From assembly GCA_003991915.1 (NCBI GenBank), contig RQTK01000208.1:148248-212247 (forward strand): a DNA stretch of 64,000 bases, read 5' to 3'. Made by a program: the position numbers and the translations under genes. The DNA comes from Elysia chlorotica (Eukaryota > Mollusca > Gastropoda > Plakobranchidae). Below are positions 12,640 through 25,490 of this stretch, in pieces; positions within the stretch are counted from its first letter, which is position 1, and each line of letters opens with the position of its first letter. Under the pieces are notes generated by a model that searched no databases, was not told the origin of the DNA, and saw only the letters and a program-made list of their open reading frames with translations.

Positions 12640-12845
12640 GTGCTGGCACGTTCAGTAGCTAGACCTAGCAAGGCACAGCAAGGGGATCAGAGTTCAAGCC
12701 AGAACCTCAGACAGACTTCGCCGTGTGGGATGGGGACCAGGGGAAACCTAGGAGACGTTAAACCCTGAGAGAGAGAGAGGAGAGAGAGAGGGGGGGAGAG
12801 AGAGAGGGAGAGAGAAGGAAGAGAGAAGAGGAGACAGATAGACAA
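12640..12845 (+). mobile_element. SINE-like remnant with GA-rich tail
   Basis: Contains GAGTTCAAGCC (box-B-like) and then CCTAGGAGACGTTAAACCC followed by a GAGAG run. The same GGGGAACCTAGGAGACGTTAAACCC-type tail plus GAGAG recurs near 27190-27230, so a dispersed repeat is likely. Confidence 0.5.
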
Positions 12846-13046
12846 AGAGGAACAGAATAATTGATTAATGTCACCTAATGCTTTTTTTCTAACTAACCTT
12901 ACGCTGTCTGTATCTAACAATCTTTCTGTCTTTACTTTATCTCTCGGACAAACAAGTTTTATCGTTTTTATTCTTTACTATCTTTCCCAAGCCCCCCTCC
13001 CCTCTTCGCATTGTCCCACCTTTTTTTCTGACTCCTAACGAATCTC

Positions 13047-13127
13047 NNNNNNNNNNNNNNNNNNNNNNNNNNNNNNNNNNNNNNNNNNNNNNNNNNNNNN
13101 NNNNNNNNNNNNNNNNNNNNNNNNNNN
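13047..13127. other. Assembly gap (81 N)
   Basis: Eighty-one undetermined bases. This is the only gap in the window. Confidence 1.
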
Positions 13128-14950
13128 CCCAATAACCAGCCGATAAAGAACTTCTAAACTTACATGATTCTGAGAAGGTTACAAAAACACAGTATCAGCG
13201 CGCACAGGCTGATGATCAAAATAACACTTCGTAAAAACAGGATTATAATATCTCACACAGCGCTACGAAGCTCCTGCTCACAGTTCAGGACTCAATTCGT
13301 CGTCTCTCTCAAACCTCAAATCAAACAGCTTATATACAATGTGCATGTTTAACAAATCTATACAAACATCCTACACAAATACCAATCTTAACTCATGGGA
13401 TATAAACAAACCATAAAAGTACGACATTTGGTGACGCTATCACGAAGAATCTCCCACGTAAAAATAGAATAATTCCATATTAGGATATACACAACTTACT
13501 ATCAAAACAACCACACGTCATACTTCCAGCCATTCAGAGATGGGGTCTACCCCCGCTAATAGTACATAGTAGATAGACCATGAAGCATCGTGAAGCATCC
13601 ATAGTACAGATCTATGTCACATGCTGCAAATGTTATTCAATGTTATTCACGCGTTAAGGCGCTCTAGTTACTCGAATTTCTCCGTTCCCACGACCCCTCC
13701 ACAGGGCTGTCCTAGAAACAAACCGTGAAACGCTGGGGGCTCTGGGGTCACAGCCACACGATTTGGCTCAGATTGTGGACAGATACCCCCCCCCACCCCC
13801 AAATAAAAAAAAAATATAAATAAAAATACTACTACTAGCTGCAGGTCACACTGTGGGTACAGAAGAGAAAAAAAAAAAGACTAAAAAATAAATCACAGGA
13901 ACGTACATGAGTTTATTTTTTATTTTTTTATTTTGTGGTTTTTTTTTGCAGCGAAACCCAAAGGAAATCAATGTAACATTTTCATCCGCTAAATTAGACG
14001 GCATAATAGTGATGGACGAAAACCAACTTTGATCTATAGAAATTTGATGGAAAATATTTTTTCATTTCCTTTTAAAGGTATATGCTTCACTCGGAAAATT
14101 ACATTATAAAAAAAAAAAAAATTTAGATCAATACCACAAAGAAAGTATGAACAGCTAAATACGCGATGTTGTTAAAGCCTCAGCAAGATGCGAAAAAAAA
14201 AATGAATGCGCTAATTGTCGAAACGAGCGGCCTAGAAATCTGAATCTGTTATACGGAACATTACAACGGCCTGAGAGCGCGATTTCATTTCCATCTTTTC
14301 TTACAATGTTATACAGATGGTCAACAGTTTGAGAATCAGATCGCCGAGTTTAACGCAGTCCACAACAACCAGACCAACTAGACTTAGATCTATATGCAGG
14401 CTAACATTCAAATCAGAAATCACGTCACACCTATAATTATAAGATAATGAAAATCGAATTTCTCACCTTAGATTCAGTGTGATAACATGTGAAACAATAG
14501 GGTAAAATCTTTGACTTCACTCAGGCTGCTGTATCATTGTCCGGAGGATCAAAGCCCACACGCCACTAAGACAAACACCTTGTGGCGCAATTTGACTAGA
14601 CGTTCACTGCTGGTCACTGTTCAATCTCAGATGATGATGGTGAGCGAGATTGCGACTACCACCAGATGATGATGGTGCGGATGTGTGCCACCGTGTAGAC
14701 CTCAGGGCTCAGGCCGCCCAGATTGAAATTTCAATTCCACAGGATGCAGCGCTGTTTTAAAAACTGGTTGCAGAAACAGGCCTGGGATCAATACTGCGGG
14801 GCGCGTCCTCCCAGACTCGCAGACTGGCGGCAGGCACTGAGCTCTGACTGCGCAGACACTGACCAACCGATCACCTGGCGGACTGAGGAACTGAGGAACT
14901 GTGGGACTGGCGGACTGGCGGGCTTTTACAAACTGAAACACTTACCACAC
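13128..14950. other. Intergenic DNA, no gene seen
   Basis: Mostly AT-rich with A-runs (13800-13940, 14105-14125). A GC-rich patch at 14690-14940 has open frames on both strands but no motif I recognise. Confidence 0.5.
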
Positions 14951-14957
14951 CACAGCC

Positions 14958-15064
14958 GCGCTGCTGCAGGGAGATTCCGTGCTGCTGTAGGGAGATTCCG
15001 TGCTGCTGTAGGGAGATTCCGTGCTGTTGTAGGGAGATTACGTGCTGCTGTAGGGAGATTTTGT
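14958..15064. repeat. 21-bp tandem repeat, about 5 copies
   Basis: Five units of GCTGCTGTAGGGAGATTCCGT with few substitutions. The last unit reads GATTTTGT. The seven-residue periodicity of the open frame is a by-product of the unit length. Confidence 0.88.
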
Positions 15065-15479
15065 GTGAGTTGTGGCGAAAAGGTTTTGTTTTAGCAGCTG
15101 TAGGCCTAGCGTCTGTCCGCCTCGCGCGTGAAAAAACAGCCGCCCGCCTCGCCGTTGTCTAGAGGACTTGCGAGATAGGGCCCGTGGTAAAAACGGAGAC
15201 GACACGGCAGGAAACAGTGACCAGAATCCATGTATAGCTGCGTAGCACTATAGAAGCCAATGGACGACCGGCTCAAGTCAAACAGCCCGCAAGCACTTTG
15301 ATCCACACAAGAAAATCCGTGTTAAGAGGAAAGTGAGCTCACCCAGAAACATTGTGCTCAGAGCCCGTACTCTCTAGCTAAATTTCAAATCAGCTCACCG
15401 AAACAGATTGGCGTTTCAACAAGAATAAAAGATGAAGTGCAAGATGTTGTGAAGCACACTCCCACTGAGAGTTCAACTT

Positions 15480-15700
15480 GATACATCATCAGTGACTAGT
15501 CTGTGGCGCGGACAGGTCCCCGGGCAAACCTCTGGTAATTCCATGTGCTGCCACTCAGAGACAGTGTTTGGGTAACTGGTCGTCTCTCAGCCGGATGTAT
15601 TCTAGGGAACGCGGCGAAACTGCCAGGGATCGAACGGAGAGCTCCCGACTGTAAGGTATGCGCTCTACCAGCCACACTCGCCCTCCCGCCCCGCTCTTCT
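15480..15700 (-). mobile_element. tRNA-derived SINE (reverse)
   Basis: On the minus strand TGGCTGGTAGAGCGCATACC (box A) and CCGTTCGATCCCTGGCAG (box B) form a tRNA-like head near 15610-15690. The body runs toward 15480. Spacing and sequence match the window's other SINEs more loosely than the 59.5-kb copy does. Confidence 0.62.
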
Positions 15701-15959
15701 TCTTAGTGTGTGCTATGGTCGTTGCATGACTGTATCACTCATTCTAAAATATGACCACACAGCTTCAAAGTTCAAGCCCGTCTTGCTTAACCCGATGGCC
15801 ACATAGAGTTCGACATTCCACACACGCTCACACACACAGTTTTATGATTGTTCTTCTTCTTTCTTTTGATCATATTTTTATAAGTTCTTATTTTTCGGGC
15901 TCTGTTAGATATTTTTCTTGTTCTTAAATTACCATGAACATCAAAATTGTTCATTAGAA

Positions 15960-16320
15960 AACAACGTTCTATTTACTTTTTTCTTCCCCTCTCTCTTTCC
16001 CTCTCCCTTTCTCTCCACCCCTGGCTCTCTTTCTCTCTCCCTCTCCTTCTCTTTATATCTCTCCTCTCTCTCTTTCTTTGTCTAGTCTTCCTCTATCAGC
16101 TCTTTCTCTTCCTCTATCTCTCCCTCTCTCTCTCTCTCTCTCACTCTCTTCCCTTATAAATTCGTTACACAGTTACTACTCCTTTCCTCATTAACATAAA
16201 TAATCTCCTGGAATATTTTGACCCTTATATTCTCTCGCCATATGTTTGGGGTCCGCTATCAATCACCATTGCTCTTTCTCTCTCTCTGTGTCTCTCTCTG
16301 TCTCTCTCTGTCTCTCTCTG

Positions 16321-16383
<63 letters not shown>

Positions 16384-16434
16384 TTTTCCCTCGATCTGTA
16401 CCTCTGCCTTTCTCTCACGTTTTCTTTCTACCTT

Positions 16435-16471
<37 letters not shown>

Positions 16472-16500
16472 CTCTAACTCTATCTCTCTCTCTCGATTTA
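15960..16500. repeat. (CT)n-rich low-complexity tract
   Basis: Interrupted CTCTCT runs, densest at 16100-16142 and 16270-16380. Leu/Ser-only frames across it are artefacts. Confidence 0.93.
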
Positions 16501-16589
16501 TATACTGCATTAAAACAATGAATGTATTCAAGAAGCTCCTTTAAAGCTGTAGATTGAACCGCGATCAAGTCGCCCTGACAGAAGTTGTT

Positions 16590-16815
16590 GTTGCTTAGCG
16601 CTCGACATCAGCACGATATAACCTATATTGTAGTCAGGGCTCAAGACTAACGTCTAACAAATTTACGTGCTGCATGCAGAGAGAGAGAGAGAGTACGGGG
16701 ACACCGTGATATTAAATTGACACCGACCCAGCCAGTAGGGAACGAAGTCGCCAGAGCGGGGCTCGAACCACGGACCTCCTGTGCTGAAAGGCGAGCGCGT
16801 GCCCAGTTCTAACAG
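16590..16815 (-). mobile_element. tRNA-derived SINE (reverse)
   Basis: Shares ATCAGCACGATATAACCTAT, TCTAACAAATTTACGTGCTG and CACCGACCCAGCCAGTAGGG with the copies at 25.2 and 59.5 kb. Box B (GGCTCGAACCACGG) lies near 16770-16785. A short GA run interrupts it near 16680. Confidence 0.75.
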
Positions 16816-17497
16816 GAGCTAGATGTTGTCTTTGTTGTACACCGCAGGGCGAGGAGAGATGGGTCGAGGTGACCTGATATCCCTGGGTGGGGCTCCTGCA
16901 GACCTGGCTCTGTGAAAGGTCGCTGTGAAGGTCCTGACAGTTAATTTGTCGTTGTTATGCAAATATTGATTGAACAAAGCTGCAGAAGTAGAAAAAGAAA
17001 GTCCCACCCCCTGAGGACCATACTAATGTTTATTGACTATTTGACTATCACGCGTGCTGTAAAGCATTCCGGCGCCGTCGATATATCAGGCTCTGCCGTG
17101 ATGCCCAGTCGTTTACGTACTAATGTTACAGCTCTGATCAGAGGGATTCTTATAAAACTATTAGTATGACTTTGACTAGTTCTCTTTTTTTTTATTTATT
17201 TAAAATATCAGAGCATTGTTCTTTTGAAATCATTTCAAGAGAAATAAACAAGATTTTTTTTATTTGTCTCATTCCAAAATATTTTTGATGTTACTTCCCT
17301 TTAATATCAACTTTATAATTATTACTTAATTTACCATGAAGAAAATGTGCATGCGTTTTCATGCAATCTATGTGCTTTGTTGTTGTCATTGTTTTGTTTA
17401 GTTTTCCATGCCAAACTTTTTGTGCGCCCCAATGAGGGCTAATATTATAATTTAAATATCAATATTTATTTTCTTTCACTTACCATCAGACATCCAA
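16816..17497. other. Intergenic DNA, no gene seen
   Basis: AT-rich, with no coding motif, SINE or tandem array that I can see. Confidence 0.5.
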
Positions 17498-18083
<586 letters not shown>

Positions 18084-18163
18084 AATTAACAGAAACAACA
18101 ACATCGCCATCATCATTATAATCATCAACATCAACAAATGAATCTATGAATCATAAATTGTGT

Positions 18164-18169
18164 TTTATT
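18164..18169 (-). terminator. Polyadenylation signal AATAAA
   Basis: AATAAA on the minus strand, about 92 nt downstream of the stop codon at 18261 of the minus-strand gene. This is a normal position for a poly(A) signal. Confidence 0.65.
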
Positions 18170-18260
18170 AAGCATACATTTTCAAGCAGCAGACGATGCA
18201 CCAGTCCTAACACAGTGACCATGGTCCACTGGTCCAGTGTTGGTCGCCAGGCAGGGGAGA

Positions 18261-19349
18261 CTAGGCAGTCACTAGCGTGCAGTTCATCCCTACAAATTGG
18301 TCGATGGTGCTCTTCAAGAAAGCTCTGTCCTCGTCTGTCACTGCAGAAATGGACATTGGGAATGAATAATAAGGTATGCAGTTTATATTGGCAATTCGTT
18401 AGAGAAAAGTAATCCAACACAAAATTTAGTGTTTTAACGAAACAAAAACTGTTGGTAAACGTATGTTGGCCCAAAATTTGACAGAGTTTTTGGGCCTACA
18501 GGCGTACGTCTATTGAGTTTGTCTAACCATAAATTATAGAACGTGCTTGTAAGGCGTGAGTTCTGCTATAGATTTTAGTCAACCCACCCAGCAGTAACGC
18601 CTGCAGAGGAGTGAGCAATGTATAAAAGTGTGACTTGTTTTAGCCTTTAAAATGCCAAAGCGTGCAAACGAAAACGACTTCGATATGACGTCATGACAAA
18701 GCGGAATAACTCTCGGTTCAATCTGACTCCCTGTGGTGATCTAGACCACACAATTTATAACTAGATCTAGCATTTGCAGATAAACAATGCAAAAATTAAA
18801 ATCGCATGTTGATAAAACAGTTTTGAATTATTTGTTACACATATCATTTTTTTCTAGTTTACATATTATAATTCCGTAGCTTTTTCGGTAGCGTCTAAAC
18901 GAAGTACATAATTACTTTATCGTAGATCTATACACGGGTTTTTGTCCAAGTTTGGCTATACGCACGTTATTTGTCTTAGTTTAAATCAAATTCTTTGGTT
19001 GACCGTCCAATAAAGGAAAGCTCTCTCTTAATTTAAAATGTCCCAGGTCTAAAGAGATATTATTTACCATGTTAATGAAAATAATCAGGCTACACAGATT
19101 TTTATGAGCATTATCTAGAGATAACCACTCTAACACAACCGTGAGTGACAGGACCGTCCTGTTTTCCGCTGTTTCACTGAGAGAAGGCGACTCACGCTCT
19201 TTGTGGTCGGAGTGGATGAAGGCCCAGGTGAGGCCGCCCATGCCGTCTGTCAGGGTGAACTCCACGAAGCACGTGACCTCGTTGATGAGGAAGCGCTGCG
19301 TGAGGACCTCGGTGACCTCCGTACACCAGGCCGTCACAAATCCCCCCAC
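18261..19349 (-). CDS. 3' end of an unidentified gene, two exons
   Basis: The terminal exon 18261-18340 follows a strong acceptor (TTTCTGCAG) and ends in TAG. The exon before it runs leftward from somewhere between 19349 and 19295 to 19196 and ends at a perfect GTGAGT donor. The phase fits: C joined to TG makes Leu, giving IHSDHKE-L-TDEDRAFLKS. GC3-rich codons and amphipathic sequence (INEVTCFVEFTLTDGMGGL, STIDQFVGMNCTLVTA at the C-terminus) look like a real folded domain. I do not recognise the family. The upstream limit is unclear. An in-frame stop lies near 19353, and the only reasonable acceptor is CTCACGCAG, giving an exon start at 19295. No earlier exon can be seen because the plus-strand gene begins immediately there. 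It may be a gene end cut by a rearrangement or misassembly. Confidence 0.68.
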
Positions 19350-19351
19350 AG

Positions 19352-21088
19352 GTCAGAAAGCTCCCAGCTCCACCCTGGTAGCAACGCCCGGCAGGAAAAA
19401 ACGTGGCGCTGACGGGACTTCAGGACCGTCTCCGGCGAAGAAGGTGGACATCAAAGACCGGCTGCGTCTGATCAACGAGAAGCTGGGCCACAGGCTGCGG
19501 AGAGGCGCGACCCAGAACGAGGGCGACGGGTCGATCATCACCCGCCAGGAGATGCTCTACGCAGACAGCAAGGTGGTCAATGGGCAGACTTTCCTCAACG
19601 TGGCCTCGTCCCGGGGTGGCAGCGGAAGCTTCGACCTGGGCATTGCGAGCGTGGACTACTCTCCCCCTCCGTCACACAGGCAAGGTGAAAACTGAAACCG
19701 GGAACGAGGGACACGTGAAAACTGAATCCGGGAATGGCGACTCACAAGAGGACAGTGGTGGTGCTGCCGGCCGTGATAGACATATAGGTGGCTCAGTCAG
19801 AGACAACGGGGAGAAATCGCACTCTCCCGCCTTAAAGAAAGTCCGCTTCAGCGACCAGATAGAGATTCGTGACGAAGGAAAGAGTGACAATGTTCAATGT
19901 ACAGCCAGCTCTTCATCATCACCTCGTAAATCATCATCATCATCATCATCAGAACCACAGTTGTCCATCTATGAAAAATGGAAAAGGAGAGTGCTAAGGA
20001 CAAACCCAACTCTGTTTGCTAAGAGGCAAACGTTGCAAAGTTCTCGTTCCCAGCCACAGGGTGAAGATGTTTCCAGGAAGCGCAAACATGAGGCATTGGA
20101 GTCCCCTCAGGTTAGCGCTGAAAACGATAACGAGAAGAGCAATGAGGAGGTAGAGGAAGATGACGACGATGATTCAGAGGATGAGCCGATGACGAAGTAT
20201 TCCAAGAAAGGTGATGTCTGGCTTGAAGAGAACTCTAGAACCGCCAGCAAGCGCCAAGGCAATTGTTTCGATAAAGTCTTGAGTGAGGAGGACCATCAGA
20301 ATGATTCCATTCAATCCAAGGGCAGCCAGCAGACAGATGGAGGGGAAACTGGCAGCACATGCGACGCCAGCCCTCTCAGAGAAAACGGACAGTGTGGGGA
20401 TTCTGGTGCTGGTGATGGGCTTGTGTCAGGGGAGGGGCAGGGCAACCAGGGGAAGACAGAATCTTTCAATGAGTCGGAGGATGGCTCAGTGCTGAACTCT
20501 ATGGACTCGGAAGACACACAAGCTAACGAACGAACTGCTACCTCTCTACCATCGTCAGATTCCCAAAGTCACACCAATATTCCATCATCGGCTTCAGGGG
20601 AAAACATTAACCAGCACCATCCGGCATCATCATCATTATCTTCGTCATCATCTCCCCTCCATCAAAGCCAGACTACATCATCGTCAGCAGCATGTTCATC
20701 AGAAACATCTCCATCCACACTCGAAGATTCATCACCATCATCAGCGTCGGTGTCAGCACCGTCTGTAGCAGCCCAGAAAAAAGGCTTCAAGCTGTCTGGG
20801 CTCACCACTCAGCTCGCTCTGGCCATGGCTCAGAAACGCCAGCAGAAGAGTGTAGTGGATGGTGGTGCTGGTGCTAGTACCTCTGACGGAGAGGAGGATG
20901 CTGAAAGTCCGCCCTTGTTGCTGCCCGTTGGTCATGAGGATGTGGGGAGGGGAGGGAGCAGGGAACCGTCGCCTTGCGATGATGACATGCCAGTGTTGGT
21001 GCCGGACCAGCTGCCACCATCGCTGGTGGAGCCAGGACAGGACAACATATTCCAGCGGATGATGAGCCCAGAGAAGCACAAAGTCTAG
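19352..21088 (+). CDS. 3' part of an unidentified Ser/acidic-rich, probably nuclear protein
   Basis: The exon starts after CCCCCCACAG at 19352 and ends at TAG 21086-21088. The first part (frame beginning GQKAPSST) is GC3-rich. It has a basic stretch GRKKRG and a segment VDIKDRLRLINEKLGHRLRR that could be a helix. Near 19660-19680 the frame changes, either through one extra base in the CCCCC run or through a roughly 66-bp intron (about 19614-19679, GTGGCA to CACACAG). The rest is low complexity: poly-Ser, acidic runs (EEVEEDDDDDSEDE) and basic patches. ALKKVRFSDQ is a plausible RVxF-type PP1 docking site. The C-terminus is FQRMMSPEKHKV. About 560-580 residues are visible and the N-terminus is missing. 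Composition suggests a disordered nuclear regulator. That is inference and I recognise no family. Confidence 0.7.
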
Positions 21089-21260
21089 AGGGTGGGACCC
21101 GGTGCTACGTAGAGCCAGAGTCCAGGCAGGGCATCATATTCCCTCAGAAGTACAAAGTCTAGAGGGTGGGACCCTGTGCTACGTAGAGCCAGAGCCAGGA
21201 CAGGACAACATATTCCAGCGGATGATGAGTCCAGAGCAGCCTAAAGTTTAGACGAGGGGA
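21028..21260 (+). repeat. Tandem repeat of the terminal coding segment and stop codon
   Basis: The block encoding EPGQDNIFQRMMSPE and the following GTCTAGAGGGTGGGACCC is repeated about three times (21028-21110, a degenerate copy about 21111-21180, and 21186-21255). The stop codon of the plus-strand gene therefore lies in the first unit and the 3' UTR carries the others. Confidence 0.8.
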
Positions 21261-22924
21261 GCAAGGATCTGTCGCCATGTAGAGCCAGGATAAGACGGCA
21301 TAATCCAGGGGCAGGACAAAGTGTACTATCTGTATGGAGTAGTAGCTCACTGGGCCGTGAGTTACCCTGAAATCATGTTTGATTTAGGTTAAGCAAAATC
21401 ATATGGAGAGAGTGCATGGGCAAGCTGAGTTTCAGTTGTAGAATTGTACATTGTCAAATGTGAATACACACAGAGAAAAGTTTGTGTGAGACTTGAAACA
21501 TAACAAATACAGTTTTGGCTTACGTGCAAATATGATGTCCTGTGTGGCAAAAGGCATCATGTCAAGTTTTTCTTTCACATTTTCAAAACTGCACTTGTAC
21601 ATAAGGACGCTTTTGTTCTGTTTCCGGCCTTGAAGCTTCAATGTTCAGTAGAGTAATGGATTTTGTTTCTTTGAAAAATCTCGAAATATTATAGGCCCAT
21701 AATTTTTGTAGTTTGCCATGATTTTTGTCCAGAACTCTTTGATGAGGATGTGTTGTATGCGCAGGAGCATTTTTTTTACATTTTTTCTCAGAATTGTGAA
21801 TAGAAACCAAAGAATTTTTTAAGAAGAAAGAGTACATGCTTAGACTAAAAAAGAAAAAAGAAAAAGTAAAAAATTACATGGACTCGTATGTTTTGAATTT
21901 TTGAATATTTATAATTTTCTTAACAATAATTATAGTAATTGTAGTGGTATGAAGTTTAAGGGGAAAAATCAATATGCAATGAAATTTAACAGAAACTTGA
22001 AATGTGTCTTATGCAAACTGTTTGTATAAATATTGTGTATAACAAGCAGTAGATTTGAAAAATAGAGCAGAAGGCTAAGATGCATGGAATGCCCAATTTG
22101 AAATTGCTTGTAACTTTGCTGTGATTAGATATGAAAGCATGCACTAAAGGAGCATTCTCTCAATGAAATGTTTCAGTTTTTGATCTGTCTACTTACCACA
22201 AGTAATGTACTGAATGCCCTATTGTGTGGCATATGGGTGTTTCATAAATTTTATAAAGTAAATAATTTTGTCTACACAGGGTTTTTTAAAGCCATTCACA
22301 AAGAGAATGACAAAAAAAGATCGACCCCAGTTAAAATAAAGAAATGCCTGTTTTAAGATTGTAAACTACCACCATATAAATCAATTTAAGTGGGCACAGC
22401 TGACTGGCAGTACAAAGGTTGTTTGTTGTTTCCACTAATTTAACAGCATTAGGATTTTATTTTTGTTATTTTATTTGCTTTGTTTTAAGACTTCCTTCAT
22501 ACTAAAGTGTGTGTCTCTTTGTTGGTATATTGTAAGATGTATTTATATTTTTGTAATGTTACCATTAATTTTGGGCAGGGTCCTTAATTAGTCAATGGCT
22601 TACAATTTCTACTCAGAAAGTTCATCAAGGACTTGTTTTTAAAAATGTTTGGAATCCATTGCAGAATGTGTTGTTTTGTTTTTTAATTAAATTATTTTAA
22701 ATGGTGCAGTGTACAAAATTTGTTCATAGTAATATATCCAAAGCTTTGCTATGCTTATGACTTTATTTCTAGAGAACTCTTACAAAGTATTATTTTGATA
22801 GCTGCGCACATATGGATTTAGAATATGGACTGTCAAACATGCTTCTTGTTTGCCTGGAGCTGGAGGAAGCCAGACTGTACCACTACCACAAGGGTATGGG
22901 GAGTTATCAGTTCTGCACAATGTA

Positions 22925-23112
22925 CGGGGGATGCGGTGGCCCTGGGGTAGAACATCGGCTTCCGACGCAAAAGGTCTGTAGTTCGAGCCCTGGCGATGAC
23001 GCTCCCTACTGGTTGGGTCGGTGTCAGTTTAATGTGAGCTGAGACAGGAGTCATGGTATCCCCTCCCTGTGTCGTGTGTGGCAGCACATAAAATTGTCAG
23101 ACGTCAGTCTAG
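22925..23112 (+). mobile_element. tRNA-derived SINE (forward)
   Basis: The head carries GTGGCCCTGGGGTAGAACATC and AGTTCGAGCCCTGG (box B). The body has TACTGGTTGGGTCGGTGTCAG, CTGAGACAGGAGTCATGG and GGCAGCACATAAAATTGTCAGACGTC. It matches the reverse complement of the 59.5-kb copy. Confidence 0.85.
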
Positions 23113-23983
23113 ATCTGCTTGTATCTGCAATATATGTTGTTTTGAGTGCTTGCAATGCAAATGAGAGCTTTCTATTGGTTCTTTTTATTTTTCATGTTAA
23201 GCTTTTTAATTTTACTCTTTAGATTTGTATTCCTTTTCAACATGATGGATGGAGGTTTTTGTGAAAGCCTAAGAGCAATCTCTTTGTTTTAATTTTAATG
23301 TTATTGTATCTAAGTTGCAGAAAATTTTTCATAATATGTATACCACAATAGAGTCTTTTTGAGATAAATTTAAGCTTCATATATAAACTTTTTCCAAGGC
23401 ATCAATTCCTTTTTTTCTACTTTACACCTTTTTTTAATTGGGATAAATTATACATGTGTCGTGTCCTCATGAGGTTTATCTCAGGCGGATTCTGATGTAG
23501 GCCTGTATCACTATATTCATAGTTTCCATTTTTGTGAGATAACATGTACAATCCACCCCCTTCCCCTGTACAATATAATATTGAAATCTGAAATATAGCC
23601 AGATATGGGACTTCAGAAGACCTATAATTATGAATCTTTTCCAAATGTTTATTTTTTACACTGATGTTTATTTTCAGATGTGCTTTTAGAGGTTTTATGA
23701 ACTTGTACACAACATGCACGTCTACTACTGTACTAGTGGATGATTTTCTAAAGGATACGTCTACATTTTACCACAGGTCTGGCAATACATAGAATGATTT
23801 GCATTTTTTCTTATGGTAACAAATAGATTTCTTTCTGATAGGTATATATCATTGAGGATTTATTCATACCATTCTTATCATTATCATTGTGAACTTTTGT
23901 TACTTTATGTACAACTTGATTTTATCATTTTAGTCAAAGCATGTATCTGTATGTATATATTTATACATTCATGATGGAAATGA

Positions 23984-23989
23984 AATAAA
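23984..23989 (+). terminator. Candidate polyadenylation signal AATAAA
   Basis: AATAAA in GAAATGAAATAAAATG, about 2.9 kb after the stop of the plus-strand gene. It is one of several, and the choice is tentative. Confidence 0.3.
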
Positions 23990-24094
23990 ATGTTAAATAT
24001 AAAGAAGAATTGGTCTACATTTTTATTGTGTTACTGTTGGTCTATCTCTCAGCCACTCTATTGAACTAGACGACCTTTCAACCTCTCTAGCTCA

Positions 24095-24242
24095 GTCAAT
24101 CTATCTCTCAGCCTCTCTGTAAATCTATCTCTCAGCCTCTCTGTAAATCTATCTCTCAGCCTCTCTGTAAATCTATCTCTCAGCCTCTCTGTAAATCTAT
24201 CTCTCAGCCTCTCTGTTAATCTATCTCTCAGCCTCTCTAAGA
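24095..24242. repeat. 24-bp tandem repeat, about 6 copies
   Basis: Units of CTCAGCCTCTCTGTAAATCT with a shared ATCT junction. The minus-strand eight-residue periodic frame (RDRFTERL) is a by-product. Confidence 0.9.
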
Positions 24243-25235
24243 TCAATCAGCATTTGTCATTAAATCTGTACAAATCTGTATTTAAAAAAACAAAACAAAA
24301 AATATTTCAGAATGTTAGTTGTTACATTTATTTCTATTTGTCAATAGAATTCATGTATGGACAAAAAAACAAAATTGAATACATGTATAACTTTTTCAAG
24401 TATCTTTAAATAATCTCTTTGCAATGTGTTTCCACACTGACGTCACAATAATATTGGAAGGGGGAGCTACTACAAATTAGATGACTTTTTTGTTAGCTCT
24501 GATGCATCAACGTAAAACAAGCATACTCTCCATAGTACAATTTGTAACCTTAACTTTAACCCTTAAAAAATCTGAACTGGCCTCCTGCGTGCAAAGTACA
24601 AAAATAACATAGGTGCCAAATGGAAGGTTGTTACAAGCCATGTAAGATCTTTAAAAAGTTACCAATATATCAGAATACGGCTGGTGGATGACATAATATT
24701 GAATCCCTATATCACTTTATCAGGGACATAGTTTCGTAGCGTTAAAACGGTTCATCACATTTATAAAATAATATGAATCTTTAAAATTTTATAACAGTTA
24801 CAGGCCATTTTATAACAGGCGGCTAACTGAATGAGTTTCTTAGCAACATGTTTCACTTTCAGTGGTTCAAATTTGGTAATGTTCAGTCTCTTATAATATA
24901 TCTATGCATCATACTGAACCTAGGATCAATCTCTTCAAAGTTAAAAACTTGCTTAACATAAACATGAGAAGGACTTACGGAATGTCAAATAAGGTAATCT
25001 AGAACTACATGGACTTTTCAGTATACTACACACATAGACCTACTTGTATCTTTCTTCTAGTTCTGCACGTGGTGAGAATAAATATTAATAGTACAGTGTA
25101 CCATAATTCATATGGCTACACCTCCACATTTAGCCTGTCAATCCAAGAGGTTAGCCTGACATAGACAGCCTGAACTGAAGCATAGTTGTATATATAGGGA
25201 AACCCACTCTCTCTAATCGCAACAGCAGCAGTAGT
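24243..25235. other. Intergenic DNA, no gene seen
   Basis: AT-rich, without recognisable genes or tandem arrays. Confidence 0.5.
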
Positions 25236-25490
25236 TTGGGGGTTGGGGGTTGGGTTGGTTTAACGTCCAACATCAGCACTATATAGGCTATATTGTGGAC
25301 GGGCCCCAAGACGGACGTCTGACAATTTTATGTGCTGCCACACACGAGACTGGGTGGGGATACCATGACTCCTTTTTCAGCCGGTCACATTATACTGACA
25401 CCGACCCAACCAGTAGGGAACGCAACAGCCAGGATTCGAACTGCGTCAGAAGCCGATGTTCTACCCCTGGACAATCGAAACATGCCGGTA
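25236..25490 (-). mobile_element. tRNA-derived SINE (reverse)
   Basis: Near full length. The 3' tail GGTTGGGTTGGTTTAACGTC lies at the left. Then come ACTATATAGGCTATATTGTG, GTGCTGCCACACACGAGA, CACCGACCCAACCAGTAGGG and the box-B region GCCAGGATTCGAACTGCG at the right. Confidence 0.88.

Larger units (their letters stand above)
21089..24000 (+). other. Probable 3' UTR and downstream AT-rich DNA
   Basis: Low-GC sequence with no coding motif. It includes one SINE (22925-23112). Several AATAAA motifs occur. The one at 23984 is followed by sequence-class change and is a candidate end of the transcript, but this is weak. Confidence 0.45.

Noticed and set aside
19141..19350. Upstream extension of the plus-strand Ser-rich gene
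   Set aside because: The frame is open but is antisense to a minus-strand exon with a perfect GTGAGT donor and an in-phase partner exon. The plus exon is better begun at the acceptor at 19352.
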